64,000 nt of DNA from Holdemania massiliensis (lineage in GTDB: Bacteria > Bacillota_I > Bacilli_A > Erysipelotrichales > Erysipelotrichaceae). A program made the translations under genes and the position numbers. Below, in pieces: positions 61,273 through 64,000 of this stretch. How positions within the stretch are numbered: the stretch's first letter is position 1; every line of letters starts with the position of its first letter. Location: positions 3,224,001-3,288,000 of the forward strand of contig NZ_JAKNTK010000001.1 in assembly GCF_022440805.1 (NCBI RefSeq), written 5' to 3'. The notes below the pieces were generated by a model. That model saw only the letters and a list, made by a program, of their open reading frames with translations. It ran no database searches and was not told the origin of the DNA.

Positions 61273-61368
61273 TCGTTTCAGGATTATTCCCTGAAAACCA
61301 AATAACAGTTGCTTCTAGAAAGTCTTGCTCTTTCTTACTTTGTTATGAACGTTTGTTTTTTCCTCATG

Positions 61369-64000
<2,632 letters not shown>

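Overview
The window is a chromosomal segment of a Bacillota (Firmicutes) bacterium. Most genes lie on the minus strand, with Gram-positive style Shine-Dalgarno sites, lipobox lipoproteins and a 23S-5S rRNA pair at the right edge. Gene content resembles gut Erysipelotrichia such as Holdemania, but that placement is an inference from memory and was not tested. The backbone has intermediate GC. Several AT-rich patches (1-4 kb, 25.7-28.1 kb) and one GC-rich block (38.2-47.7 kb) stand out as accessory DNA.

Layout. 1-4 kb: a partial unknown gene, a flavin reductase, a decayed IS1595-type transposase and a decayed HlyD-type secretion adaptor. 4-11.1 kb: kptA, then a minus-strand cluster of two paralogous ATP-grasp ligases, two GxSxG esterases, an M20 amidohydrolase and an RluA pseudouridine synthase. 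11.4-15.9 kb: a compact seven-gene type IV filament-like operon (PilT-type ATPase, PilC-type membrane protein, four small membrane-anchored proteins, transglutaminase-like lipoprotein). 16-18.7 kb: a BTAD regulator and an EAL phosphodiesterase with a degenerate GGDEF domain. 18.9-25.7 kb: a small export protein, then a three-gene sensory operon: a lipoprotein joining an ABC solute-binding domain to a 5'-nucleotidase C-terminal domain, a hybrid histidine kinase, and a tandem-HTH GntR regulator. 25.7-28.1 kb: low-GC debris including a 12-bp tandem repeat and a KilA-N pseudogene. 28.1-37 kb: RlmD with an interrupted tail, a YihY membrane protein, a polymer O-acetylation operon (DUF4358 lipoprotein, MBOAT, DHHW), a pyrophosphatase-like protein, an FMN-dependent alpha-hydroxy-acid oxidase and a HAD phosphatase.

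38.18-47.66 kb is a Tn4451-like integrative mobilizable element inserted in an XRE-family regulator gene, whose two halves flank it. It carries a large serine recombinase, TnpW, a DnaC-like ATPase, a replisome-organizer-type Rep, a MobA/MobL relaxase with an RSF1010-type nic motif directly upstream, two sigma-70-like regulators, and an AT-rich cargo of one acetyltransferase gene divergent from a LysR gene.

47.8-61 kb: an exonuclease, an ArsR repressor with a complete alpha-5 zinc site, an Fe-alcohol dehydrogenase/split-transketolase operon divergent from a GntR regulator with two TTGTATAC operators between them, a VOC protein, a serine hydrolase, HflX, L-lactate dehydrogenase, a TPM/LemA/XpaC membrane trio and a Gfo/Idh/MocA oxidoreductase. 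61.1-64 kb: rrn terminator, 5S and most of 23S rRNA.
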